From an uncultured Peptococcaceae bacterium (lineage in GTDB: Bacteria; Bacillota; Dehalobacteriia; UBA4068; UBA4997): a DNA stretch of 7,061 bases. The DNA is taken from assembly GCA_947626615.1 (NCBI GenBank), contig CANQSW010000070.1, forward strand, positions 1 to 7,061, read 5' to 3'. The notes under the pieces were generated by a model, which was given only the letters and a program-made list of their open reading frames with translations, made no database searches and was not told where the DNA came from. Each line of letters starts with the position of its first letter. The first letter of the stretch is position 1. A program made the position numbers and the translations under genes. Positions 1 to 5,732 of the stretch are shown here, in pieces.

Positions 1-1
1 G

Positions 2-868
2 GATATCTTCAGTAAGGTGCCTGTGGTCCAGGGCGATTCTCTGCTGACCGACCCGGCGCTGGCGGCGGATATCGACGTTCTGTTGGACGGCAACGCCGTT
101 AAAACGCCGGACGAGATCGACGAAAACGATTGGGACGATCAGCCGTTCTGTTTGGACGTGCCGCCGGAGGTGCGGGAGGGCCGCGTGTTCGTGCCGCTGC
201 GCCTGCTGGCGGAGCTGCTGGGCGTCGAGGTGGCCTGGCAGGGAGAAAACGTCACCCTGCGGCAGGGCGACGCGGAGATACAGCTTGACCTTGCCACCGG
301 CGCTTACGTGCGGGGCGGGCAGACGGGGCAGCTGGACGCCCCGCCGCTGCGTAAAGCAGGCCGCGTGCTGGTGCCGCTGCGCTATGTGGCGGAATGGTTC
401 GGCTGCGACGTCGCCTGGCAGAGCGGCCAGGTGCGGCTCACCACCGCGCCCCTTATGCTGAACGGCGTTAAGGCGGCGTATCTGCGTGACAGCTCCCGCA
501 TGACAATAGGCGGCCAGGTATACGAGCTGCGCGGCGATCTGCCGCTGCGCAGCATCTACGACGTTTTGGCATTAAGCCGCGGTGCGGAGGTGGCCGAGCC
601 GGAGCGCTACGGTTATAACGCGGATATAGGCGACTATCACGACGACGGGCAGTTCGTTTTTTACGATGCGGCGGGCAGCGTGCTGGCCGACTTCACGCTT
701 TATCGCATCACGTTCTGGCCGCCGTCGCCGCCGGAGGGCTATACCGCGCAGCTGGTGCTGGATAACCAGACCAACCAATGGTTTCTGCTGGACGACGCCG
801 CCTACGCCCGCCTGCAAAAATGGCGGATCTCCTTCGATTGGGTGCTGGTGGAGGATACCGTGGCCTAG
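2..868 (+). CDS. Stalk-domain (copper amine oxidase N-terminal-like) protein A, 5' end outside window
   Basis: The frame is open from the first complete codon at the left edge, so the true start lies upstream; 288 residues are visible. Two VPLR-type motifs show the stalk domain (Cu_amine_oxidN1 type): VFVPLRLLAELLGVEVAW and, about 66 residues later, VLVPLRYVAEWFGCDVAW. The last ~135 residues (from LNGVKAAYL) form a domain shared with the next gene, with the conserved pieces YELR, GAEV.EPE.YG, PPEGYT and DDAAYA. In this family the stalk domain is a structural or binding module, not the oxidase active site, and no catalytic domain is present. Export is inferred from the paralogues. The visible N-terminus is not hydrophobic, although PALAAD aligns with the signal-peptidase junction of gene B. 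A GTG start at 17 or 23 is possible in principle, but would leave no signal peptide. Substrate or ligand unknown. Confidence 0.8.
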   Translation, partial: DIFSKVPVVQGDSLLTDPALAADIDVLLDGNAVKTPDEIDENDWDDQPFCLDVPPEVREGRVFVPLRLLAELLGVEVAWQGENVTLRQGDAEIQLDLATGAYVRGGQTGQLDAPPLRKAGRVLVPLRYVAEWFGCDVAWQSGQVRLTTAPLMLNGVKAAYLRDSSRMTIGGQVYELRGDLPLRSIYDVLALSRGAEVAEPERYGYNADIGDYHDDGQFVFYDAAGSVLADFTLYRITFWPPSPPEGYTAQLVLDNQTNQWFLLDDAAYARLQKWRISFDWVLVEDTVA

Positions 869-915
869 GCGGGGCGTTTCGCGGCGCTGGAGCGGCCCAG
901 CTGGCATTTGGCGGC

Positions 916-956
916 AAAAAAAACGCGCCGCGGCCAAAAAAAATTAAAAAAATTTT
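916..956 (+). promoter_or_regulatory. Phased A-tracts upstream of gene B
   Basis: A8 (916-923), A8 (936-943) and A7 followed by T4 (946-956) have centres about 20 and 10 bp apart, close to two and one helical turns. Such phased tracts bend DNA and can act as UP-like elements. Their place in the 181-bp gap before gene B suggests a promoter role; this is inferred, not shown. Confidence 0.35.
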
Positions 957-975
957 ACAAAATCATGTGGCACAA

Positions 976-1004
976 TCGACTTTTGCAGGGTATTTACGTA
1001 TAGA
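976..1004 (+). promoter_or_regulatory. Weak candidate sigma-70-type promoter for gene B
   Basis: TCGACT (976-981), a 17-bp spacer and TATAGA (999-1004) match the -35 and -10 consensus at four of six positions each, just downstream of the A-tracts. It is the best-spaced pair I found in the gap, but it is weak; the true promoter may differ. Confidence 0.25.
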
Positions 1005-1049
1005 GGGGCGAAATATGCCCAAAGACGATCTATTAAGGAGGGATCTGCG

Positions 1050-1916
1050 ATGAAACGCAAAAAAACGACGTGTATCTTGTTGGCATTGTGCCTGGCCATG
1101 CTTTTTGGCCTGGCGAACGCGGCGCTGGCGGCGGAACCTATCGGTCTGGCTTTCGACGGCGTAAGGCTGCCGGAGTATTCGGCCGATAATATCACGCCGT
1201 TTTATATCGACGCCGCGCCGGAGAATAAAAACAGCTCGGTCTTCGTGCCGGTGCGGGTGGTATCCGAGCTGCTGGGGGCGGAAGTCAACTGGCAGAACCC
1301 CAACATCGATATCCTCTACGGCGATACCGCTATCCGGCTGACTATCGGCAGCCAAACGGCCCAAAAGGGCGAGCAGACTATCACTTTGCGGGCGAAGCCC
1401 TACGTGAAAGACGGCCGGACTTACGTGCCGATACGCTTCGTGGCTGAAGCGTTCGATTGCCAGGTCGATTGGGCGAACAATGAAGTGAACGTCCACAGCA
1501 AGCCCTGGCAGTTAAACGGCAAAAACGTCGTCGGTATGGCCAGTAAGGTAGAAATGATAGCCGATGTGTTCCGCTATGAATTACGCTCGCCGCTTTTCGC
1601 CGCCAAAATGTACGATGCTTTGTTCAATGATCTGGGTGCGGAAGTGCCGGCGCCGGAGCATTACGGCAGGGACGATATCATGGATTTTGCTAATTTTTAT
1701 TATCAGCAGAGCAATAATATTATTATAGCGGACGACGGAACGGAAGTCCTCGCTTTTGAGATATACGAATGTGCGGACAACGGGTTCGGCCAGCCGCTGC
1801 CGCAGGGCTACACGGAACATCTGCTGCTGATGGAAGGCAAATGGTACGCCGTTTCCGATCAGGCGTATGATCTGTTCATGGCGTGGAATCTGCTGGGCCG
1901 CTGGGAAGAATGTTAA
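1050..1916 (+). CDS. Exported stalk-domain protein B (paralogue of A)
   Basis: 288 aa. ATG at 1050 follows a strong AAGGAGGG (1035-1042) at about 7 nt. Residues 1-28 are a classic signal peptide: KRKK, a hydrophobic core from about residue 8 to 21, and a likely cut after NAALA. Residues ~62-148 form the stalk domain, with paired motifs FVPVRVVSELLGAEVNW (65-81) and YVPIRFVAEAFDCQVDW (125-141). Residues ~153-280 form a C-terminal domain also present in gene A: YELRSPL, LGAEVPAPEHYG, PLPQGYTEHLLL, WYAVSDQAYD. No catalytic motif is visible and I do not recognise the C-terminal domain. It acts outside the membrane, presumably as a surface or secreted binding protein. It ends at a strong terminator and probably has its own promoter in the A+T-rich gap upstream, so it appears to be a separate transcription unit from gene C. 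'Copper' and 'amine oxidase' in the domain name do not imply that activity. Confidence 0.9.
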   Translation: MKRKKTTCILLALCLAMLFGLANAALAAEPIGLAFDGVRLPEYSADNITPFYIDAAPENKNSSVFVPVRVVSELLGAEVNWQNPNIDILYGDTAIRLTIGSQTAQKGEQTITLRAKPYVKDGRTYVPIRFVAEAFDCQVDWANNEVNVHSKPWQLNGKNVVGMASKVEMIADVFRYELRSPLFAAKMYDALFNDLGAEVPAPEHYGRDDIMDFANFYYQQSNNIIIADDGTEVLAFEIYECADNGFGQPLPQGYTEHLLLMEGKWYAVSDQAYDLFMAWNLLGRWEEC

Positions 1917-1940
1917 CAGCCAAATATTGCTTAAAAACAA

Positions 1941-1986
1941 GCTATGCTGCGGGCAAACGGGTTTTGCCGGCAGCATAGCCGTTTTT
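1941..1986 (+). terminator. Rho-independent terminator after gene B
   Basis: Arms 1941-1957 and 1963-1979 pair with 10 bp, one G-G mismatch and 6 more bp around a 5-nt loop. After two bases comes T5 (1982-1986). A run of five A upstream of the stem (1933-1937) would give it weak activity on the other strand too. Confidence 0.9.
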
Positions 1987-2024
1987 GGCGTAGGCAGAGT
2001 TTGTACAAGCTGAGGTGAGCGACT

Positions 2025-2906
2025 ATGCGAAAATTTATCAGGCGTATTATCCTGCTGGCGGCGCTGCTGTGCTGCCTGCTGCCGGCGGCGGCCTTGGCGG
2101 CCGCCCCCACGACTTATCTGAACGGCCTGCCGCGGGCTATGGACGCCGTTTTTGTCGACGGCCATATGCTGTTGTCCGCGCCGGACTGCAAAAATATGTT
2201 TGGCGTAAAGGTCAATTATTTCGCCAAAGGCTCGGTATATAAAGAGGACAAGATCCGCATCGACGCCCGCGACGGCAAAAGCTACGTTATGTATCCGGGC
2301 AGCACCGCGGTTATCTGCGACGACAGCGTTTACGGCCAGCTGCCGTGCGCGCCGCTCGTCAAAAACGGCAAGGCGTACGTGCCGCTGCGCTTTTTTGCGG
2401 ATATATTTTATATAACGGTGGGTTACACCAAAGCGGATAACGCGGTTCGCCTCTATGCGCCGGAGTTCGTTATACAAGACGGCGTTCTGCTGCTGTATCG
2501 CGGCGCGGATAAAAACGTCGACCTGCACGAGCTGAATATAGATACGCTCGGTCCGGAGGTCTTCTGGCTCAAGGGCGTCTACGGGATAGTTTGGCCGCAG
2601 AACCTGACCAAAATAGATTTCGGCGCTTTTTATGGCTGCGACTTCACGCGGCTGAAGCTGCCGGACACGCTTACGGAGATCGGCGACTGGGCGTTCTGCG
2701 AATGTCGCCAGCTGGAATATATCGAGATACCCGCCAGCGTCGCCGTCATCGGCGAGCAGGCGTTTAGCAGCGAAGACGAGTTGATCTTGAGCCGGCGTTA
2801 TGCTTACGCGCCCTATACCGATAAACTGGTCGTCGGCTGCTATGCCGGCAGCGCGGCGGAGCGGTTCGCCATAGAGCGCGGCATGAATTATAAGCTGCTG
2901 GACTAA
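2025..2906 (+). CDS. Exported stalk-domain protein C with BspA-type leucine-rich repeats
   Basis: 293 aa. The start at 2025 is supported by GAGGTGA (2012-2018) and by the signal peptide it gives: RKFIRR, a hydrophobic stretch to about residue 20, and a likely cut at AALA-AAP (about residue 26). Residues ~30-145 are a stalk-like domain ending in the recognisable motif AYVPLRFFADIFYITVGY (118-134). Residues ~165-293 are leucine-rich repeats of the BspA / LRR_5 kind: NLTKIDFGAFYGC, LKLPDTLTEIGDWAFCEC, YIEIPASVAVIGEQAF. The closing segment, VGCYAGSAAERFAIERGMNYKLLD in outline, is typical of these arrays. BspA-type repeats generally bind proteins or host matrix, so an extracellular binding role is likely; the partner is unknown. 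The repeats are few and short compared with adhesins of this class. No cell-wall anchor is visible. It lies between two transcription signals: a terminator before it and a promoter right after its stop codon. Confidence 0.88.
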   Translation: MRKFIRRIILLAALLCCLLPAAALAAAPTTYLNGLPRAMDAVFVDGHMLLSAPDCKNMFGVKVNYFAKGSVYKEDKIRIDARDGKSYVMYPGSTAVICDDSVYGQLPCAPLVKNGKAYVPLRFFADIFYITVGYTKADNAVRLYAPEFVIQDGVLLLYRGADKNVDLHELNIDTLGPEVFWLKGVYGIVWPQNLTKIDFGAFYGCDFTRLKLPDTLTEIGDWAFCECRQLEYIEIPASVAVIGEQAFSSEDELILSRRYAYAPYTDKLVVGCYAGSAAERFAIERGMNYKLLD

Positions 2907-2920
2907 GCCCCGGCGGCGGC

Positions 2921-2950
2921 TTGCCAAAAGCGCCCGCTATATGGTATGAT
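2921..2950 (+). promoter_or_regulatory. Extended -10 promoter for gene D
   Basis: TTGCCA (2921-2926), an 18-bp spacer and TATGAT (2945-2950) each match consensus at five of six positions. TGG directly before the -10 makes an extended -10 (TGn). Transcription would begin near 2957, at a GGGG-CTTT-CCCC hairpin (2957-2968), leaving a ~38-nt leader for gene D. Confidence 0.6.
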
Positions 2951-2994
2951 ATTGGCGGGGCTTTCCCCAAAAAATGCGAGGGAGTGTGTAGGAA

Positions 2995-4080
2995 ATGGAA
3001 AAATTAGTCTGCTTGTTTTTGGTGCTGCGCCTGCTCACGGCGGGCTATGACGCGGGGGAGGCTACTCCCGTGCAGCCGGCAGAGCCCGCGCCGCCGGCGA
3101 TAGAGCGCTCCACCGTCATGTTCGACGCCGAGGGCCGCCAGATCTTGTTGGGGCATAAGAGCTATCTGGTCACCGTCGACGAGGACAGCTGGGGCACGGC
3201 TGTGCCGGCCGCCGACCTGGCGAGATATCTGGGCGCCGGCGTCACGGCCAACGAAAATGGCATAACTATCAGCTACGGCGGCAAAAAGCTGACGCTTACC
3301 GCCGGCAAAAAGCAATTTGGCCAAGACTTTGCCCCGTTTTACGCTGACGGCTGCCTCTACGCGCCGATGGACGCGCTGAGCAACTTCTTCGGCCTGCCCA
3401 TGCAGGTGGTGGACGATTTTGATTGGCTGGTGGAGGACGAGCCGGATTATCTGGTCACACACCCGCACACGCATGACTTGCCGTCTATCGTCCTGGGCGA
3501 AAGCAAATACACGGAGGATTTTTTCTATCAGGAGCTTTATCGGCTGCATTGCACGCTCGAAGAAGATAATGTGGCTATGGTCGAGCGGCACGTCGCCGCG
3601 ACGGTGCCCTATTCGGTGAGCGAATTAAATAATATCGCCAGTCGGTACGTGCGCTGGCCGCTCGACGAATACGTTTATTACAATTTTATCAATAAAGAAC
3701 CGACCGACAATTATTTTATCCCGCCGGAGCTGGTGGCAACGGACGGCATGCACCAGCTGCTGCTGGCCATGCAGCGCTATAACCGGGAGCTGGAGGGTAT
3801 GGTGCTGGCGGCGACGGGCGACGCCGACCATTTAACGCTCACGATATATATGCAATTATATTCCGGCTTTTTTGATCTGCCCTGTCTGTTTGACGTCGAT
3901 CTTACGCGCCAGCCGGAAAGCTGGCTGCAAAAGTATAATGACGAATACAGAATCGCAGATTATAAGCCGGAGGTCTATAAGCCGGAGATTGGCGCGTGGC
4001 AGATAACGGCGGTAAGCAACGTCCGCGGCTATCTGAACGCGCAGGCCCTGCTGGACCATGAACCGGAGCTTTTTGAATAG
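2995..4080 (+). CDS. Probable exported protein D with divergent stalk domain; C-terminal half unknown
   Basis: 361 aa. ATG at 2995 is preceded by GAGGGAG (2978-2984) at 10 nt. The N-terminus (residues 1-17) is hydrophobic and ends in LLTAGY, which would be a lipobox if Tyr18 were Cys (codon TAT). As it stands the protein is either cut as an ordinary secreted protein or keeps its membrane segment. A Pro/Glu/Ala-rich linker (~20-38) follows. A divergent stalk region spans ~44-150 (AVPAADLARYLGAGV, GITISYGGKKLTL, CLYAPMDALSNFFGLPMQV); the usual VPLR motif has become APMDAL, so this assignment is weaker than for A-C. Residues ~165-361 form an acidic, Tyr-rich region, predicted mixed helix and strand, that I do not recognise. 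It does not align obviously with the C-terminal domain of A and B. It has its own promoter and is followed 16 nt after its stop by the first 27-bp repeat. Confidence 0.82.
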   Translation: MEKLVCLFLVLRLLTAGYDAGEATPVQPAEPAPPAIERSTVMFDAEGRQILLGHKSYLVTVDEDSWGTAVPAADLARYLGAGVTANENGITISYGGKKLTLTAGKKQFGQDFAPFYADGCLYAPMDALSNFFGLPMQVVDDFDWLVEDEPDYLVTHPHTHDLPSIVLGESKYTEDFFYQELYRLHCTLEEDNVAMVERHVAATVPYSVSELNNIASRYVRWPLDEYVYYNFINKEPTDNYFIPPELVATDGMHQLLLAMQRYNRELEGMVLAATGDADHLTLTIYMQLYSGFFDLPCLFDVDLTRQPESWLQKYNDEYRIADYKPEVYKPEIGAWQITAVSNVRGYLNAQALLDHEPELFE

Positions 4081-4095
4081 CCGGGGCTGTCTTCC

Positions 4096-4122
4096 CGCCC
4101 GGCGGCGGGCCCGGTTCGCCGG
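4096..4122 (+). repeat. 27-bp G+C-rich direct repeat, copy 1
   Basis: Identical over 27 bp to 4777-4803, in the same orientation. It can fold as two hairpins in a row, GCCCG-GCGG-CGGGC (4097-4110) and CCGG-TTCG-CCGG (4111-4122), or as one longer stem CCGGCG (4099-4104) with CGCCGG (4117-4122). It begins 16 nt after the stop of gene D and has no T-run after it. Around 20 bp further on both copies also share TGAAAAA at the same distance, so the full element may be longer and eroded. Confidence 0.85.
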
Positions 4123-4133
4123 TATGCGGATCG

Positions 4134-4139
4134 TATAAT
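4134..4139 (+). promoter_or_regulatory. Isolated TATAAT, possible -10 for gene E
   Basis: A perfect TATAAT sits 50 nt upstream of the preferred start of gene E, but no convincing -35 box lies 16-18 bp upstream, where the repeat is. It could be a promoter that needs an activator, or chance. Confidence 0.25.
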
Positions 4140-4189
4140 ATTGAAAAAAACCTGTTGCTTTAGTGTGACATAATATGGGAATGATGAAC

Positions 4190-4750
4190 ATGAAAAAACT
4201 CAGTATTTTATTGCTATTTGCATTGCTGCTATCGTTGATAGGCTGCACGACCGCAAATGAAAAAACGGCGGCAGAATCATATCTGGCTGATCATACTGAT
4301 GAAGAGATTCTGGATTGGTTTGAAAATGCGTTTTTGTTCTATCAGGACTTTGAAGATCCGCAAGAAATCTCTACCGAACATTTATATAAATTTACCTTGT
4401 TTCATTCAAAAGATAGTTGGTTCAACGAAAACGAGCGACTGTTTTACATTCCGCTGGCAGATATTTATGAAATATTGGATACTTATCTGCCCAGCTACAA
4501 TTTTGAAACAGATCAGTTTGAAGGTTATATTTATGATGACCAGATCGTCACCACCGCTACAGGTATAGATATGGGCAATACGGCCCTTGATCTTGTTAAG
4601 GCGGAAATAATCGATGACGAAAATATTAAAGTTACGTTGCTTGTACATAGTATCGATGGAGAAAACCTGCCGACTGATAACATATATATTACCGCTAAAA
4701 TTATTAACGGGGAAGCAAAATTTACCAGTCGCAAATCGGAAAGAAATTGA
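4190..4750 (+). CDS. Small A+T-rich lipoprotein E of unknown function
   Basis: 186 aa from ATG 4190. This start is preferred over the in-frame ATGs at 4175, 4181 and 4184 because it gives a compact lipoprotein signal (MKKLSILLLFALLLSLIGC) and has GGGA at 4177-4180 as the only Shine-Dalgarno-like sequence, 9 nt away. Lipobox L16-I17-G18-C19 predicts cleavage before Cys19, lipidation and membrane anchoring on the outer face. The mature part is acidic and rich in Asp, Glu, Tyr and Phe, predicted helical at first (ESYLADHTDEEILDWFENAF) and strand-rich near the end (KVTLLVHSID, ITAKIINGEAKFTS). I do not recognise a family. By eye its G+C is near 40 %, against about 60 % in its neighbours, and it favours codons such as ATT, TTT and GAA. 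Together with the flanking direct repeats this suggests transfer from another source. No terminator is visible after it apart from the hairpin-forming repeat. Confidence 0.85.
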   Translation: MKKLSILLLFALLLSLIGCTTANEKTAAESYLADHTDEEILDWFENAFLFYQDFEDPQEISTEHLYKFTLFHSKDSWFNENERLFYIPLADIYEILDTYLPSYNFETDQFEGYIYDDQIVTTATGIDMGNTALDLVKAEIIDDENIKVTLLVHSIDGENLPTDNIYITAKIINGEAKFTSRKSERN

Positions 4751-4776
4751 AAAATAACTGATTTATAATGCAGCAT

Positions 4777-4803
4777 CGCCCGGCGGCGGGCCCGGTTCGC
4801 CGG
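4777..4803 (+). repeat. 27-bp G+C-rich direct repeat, copy 2
   Basis: Exact second copy of 4096-4122, 681 bp downstream, starting 27 nt after the stop of gene E. The pair therefore borders the lipoprotein gene, one copy 5' and one copy 3'. As with copy 1, it sits just behind a stop codon and could stabilise or end transcripts. Confidence 0.85.
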
Positions 4804-4829
4804 CGTAACGCTGTTATAGCCCTGAAAAA

Positions 4830-4846
4830 CGATATCAAAGATATCG
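4830..4846 (+). repeat. 7-bp perfect inverted repeat upstream of gene F
   Basis: CGATATC (4830-4836), spacer AAA, GATATCG (4840-4846). Its place 54 bp before the start of F would suit an operator, but the same bases also encode ND-IK-DI in the short frame above and may be a coincidence of that repeated dipeptide. Confidence 0.3.
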
Positions 4847-4900
4847 CTGCAAAAGCGGCGGAACAAAACGAGCCTGTGGAACGGTAAAGGAGGGGTGGAA

Positions 4901-5659
4901 ATGCGACAAAATGGTTGGAAGCGTCTGCTGGCGGCGATCGTTATGCTGGCGCTGTGCGGCCTGGCCGGCCAGCCGGGCGCGGCGCTGGCGGCGGAAGCCG
5001 GCCCGAACATGGCCCTTTTCCCCAGCGCCGGCGAGGTGGAGGGGCTTATAGACGCTCTGCGCTTGCTGGCGGCGGTGGACGACGGTATATCCTTCTCCAA
5101 GGCGGATATGACGGTCGGCGAGCGGCTCAACGTCTATTTTTACATAGACGGGAGTTTCGTCCCCAGCCGGGCGGCGGTATACCCGGTGTTTTACGCCGGC
5201 GAGCTCTGCGGCATACTTCAGGGCGGCACGAGGCGAAACGCTGATTATTTCGCCGATAATTTCGAGCTGGTCGAACCGCTGCGGCAGCTTTTGCGCGAGG
5301 ACGAGGGCTTCAGCCTTACCACCGCGTTTGCCCTGGTGTTTGACCGCCGAAACGCCTATTTGTATGACGGCGCAAGCTGGCGCAGGCTCTGGACGTACGG
5401 CTCGAATATCGCCCCCAGAGACGAGCTGGACGTGACGGCGGCCATTGATACCTCCGGCATCAGGTTCAATACGCTGGAGTACGTTTATTCTCTTGGCGAG
5501 CTGCGTTCCATGGCGCTGCCTGAACGCCGGCAGGAAGTTGATATCGCCGCGCTGCTGGCCCGGCTTATCCCCGGCGGTGGCGGCGTTTACCGGTCGGCTC
5601 TGGCGGCGGCGCTGGCGGAACGTTGGGCCGATGCGGCTGCGATCGCGGCGATACCTTGA
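4901..5659 (+). CDS. Secreted protein F of unknown function
   Basis: 252 aa. ATG 4901 is chosen over the in-frame GTG at 4895 because AAAGGAGG (4886-4893) lies at the right distance. Residues 1-30 are a signal peptide (RQNGWKR, hydrophobic core LLAAIVMLALCGL, likely cut after GAALA), so the protein is exported. The 19 bp coding the cleavage site are identical to those in gene B. The mature part begins with a helix (~44-61), followed by a mixed region with LNVYFYIDGSFVPSRAAVYP (76-95), AGELCGILQGGTRR (99-112) and FALVFDRRNAYLYDGASWRRL (starting at 143). An Ala-rich tail (~216-252) includes PGGGGVYRS. I find no stalk motif, catalytic triad or metal site and cannot assign a family. It is the last plus-strand gene before the convergent nrd operon. 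Confidence 0.85.
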   Translation: MRQNGWKRLLAAIVMLALCGLAGQPGAALAAEAGPNMALFPSAGEVEGLIDALRLLAAVDDGISFSKADMTVGERLNVYFYIDGSFVPSRAAVYPVFYAGELCGILQGGTRRNADYFADNFELVEPLRQLLREDEGFSLTTAFALVFDRRNAYLYDGASWRRLWTYGSNIAPRDELDVTAAIDTSGIRFNTLEYVYSLGELRSMALPERRQEVDIAALLARLIPGGGGVYRSALAAALAERWADAAAIAAIP

Positions 5660-5693
5660 GCCGGGCGATAGAACTGGCAAAACGAATTACGAC

Positions 5694-5723
5694 AAAAAAG
5701 CCCCCGGTCGGTCGACCGGGGGC
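5694..5723 (-). terminator. Rho-independent terminator of the nrdG operon
   Basis: A perfect 10-bp stem (5700-5709 with 5714-5723) closes a 4-nt loop and, read on the minus strand, is followed by T6 (5699-5694). It starts 9 nt after the nrdG stop codon. The plus-strand side lacks a T-run, so it would end gene F transcripts poorly. Confidence 0.92.
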
Positions 5724-5732
5724 TATTAAGTT

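Larger units (their letters stand above)
4768..4887 (+). pseudogene. Short reading frame, possible 3' remnant of a gene or small ORF coupled to F
   Basis: Reading from ATG 4768 gives 39 codons. The first dozen are encoded by the repeat (HRPAAGPVRRR); the last ~25 read AVIALKNDIKDIAAKAAEQ... and end in PVER, a charged helical sequence typical of a genuine protein C-terminus. There is no ribosome binding site before 4768, so I favour a remnant whose 5' part was lost when the repeat arrived. Its stop TAA (4885-4887) runs directly into AGGAGG of gene F, an arrangement usual for coupled genes in an operon. It could instead be a real small gene, or chance. Confidence 0.35.

Noticed and set aside
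968..986. TGGCAC...TTGC resembling a sigma-54 promoter upstream of gene B
   Set aside because: The GG and GC elements are about 16 bp apart, whereas sigma-54 promoters need a fixed spacing with five bases between the boxes.
2..2906. Copper-dependent amine oxidase activity
   Set aside because: Only the N-terminal stalk-type domain is present. The large catalytic domain with the quinone-forming Tyr and copper His residues is absent in all these genes.
2905..2922. A third copy of the 27-bp repeat after gene C
   Set aside because: Only about a dozen bases (CCCGGCGGCGG) match and the second hairpin is missing. It is more likely G+C-rich chance or a relic too eroded to call.
1581..2927. A 448-codon open frame on the minus strand opposite genes B and C
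   Set aside because: It lies antisense to two genes with signal peptides, ribosome binding sites and known domains, crosses the strong terminator between them, and its Arg/Gln/Val-rich product resembles no family. It is a by-product of G+C-rich codon use.
2957..2974. GGGG-CTTT-CCCC followed by A6 as a terminator
   Set aside because: The stem is only 4 bp. On the plus strand it is followed by A, and on the minus strand the T-run comes before the stem.
4175..4189. Earlier ATG starts for the lipoprotein gene E
   Set aside because: They overlap or lack a ribosome binding site and lengthen the N-terminus before MKK without benefit to the signal peptide.
4835..5680. A 281-codon minus-strand frame opposite gene F
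   Set aside because: Its product is Arg-rich and low in complexity. Gene F on the other strand has a good start, a signal peptide and believable protein sequence.
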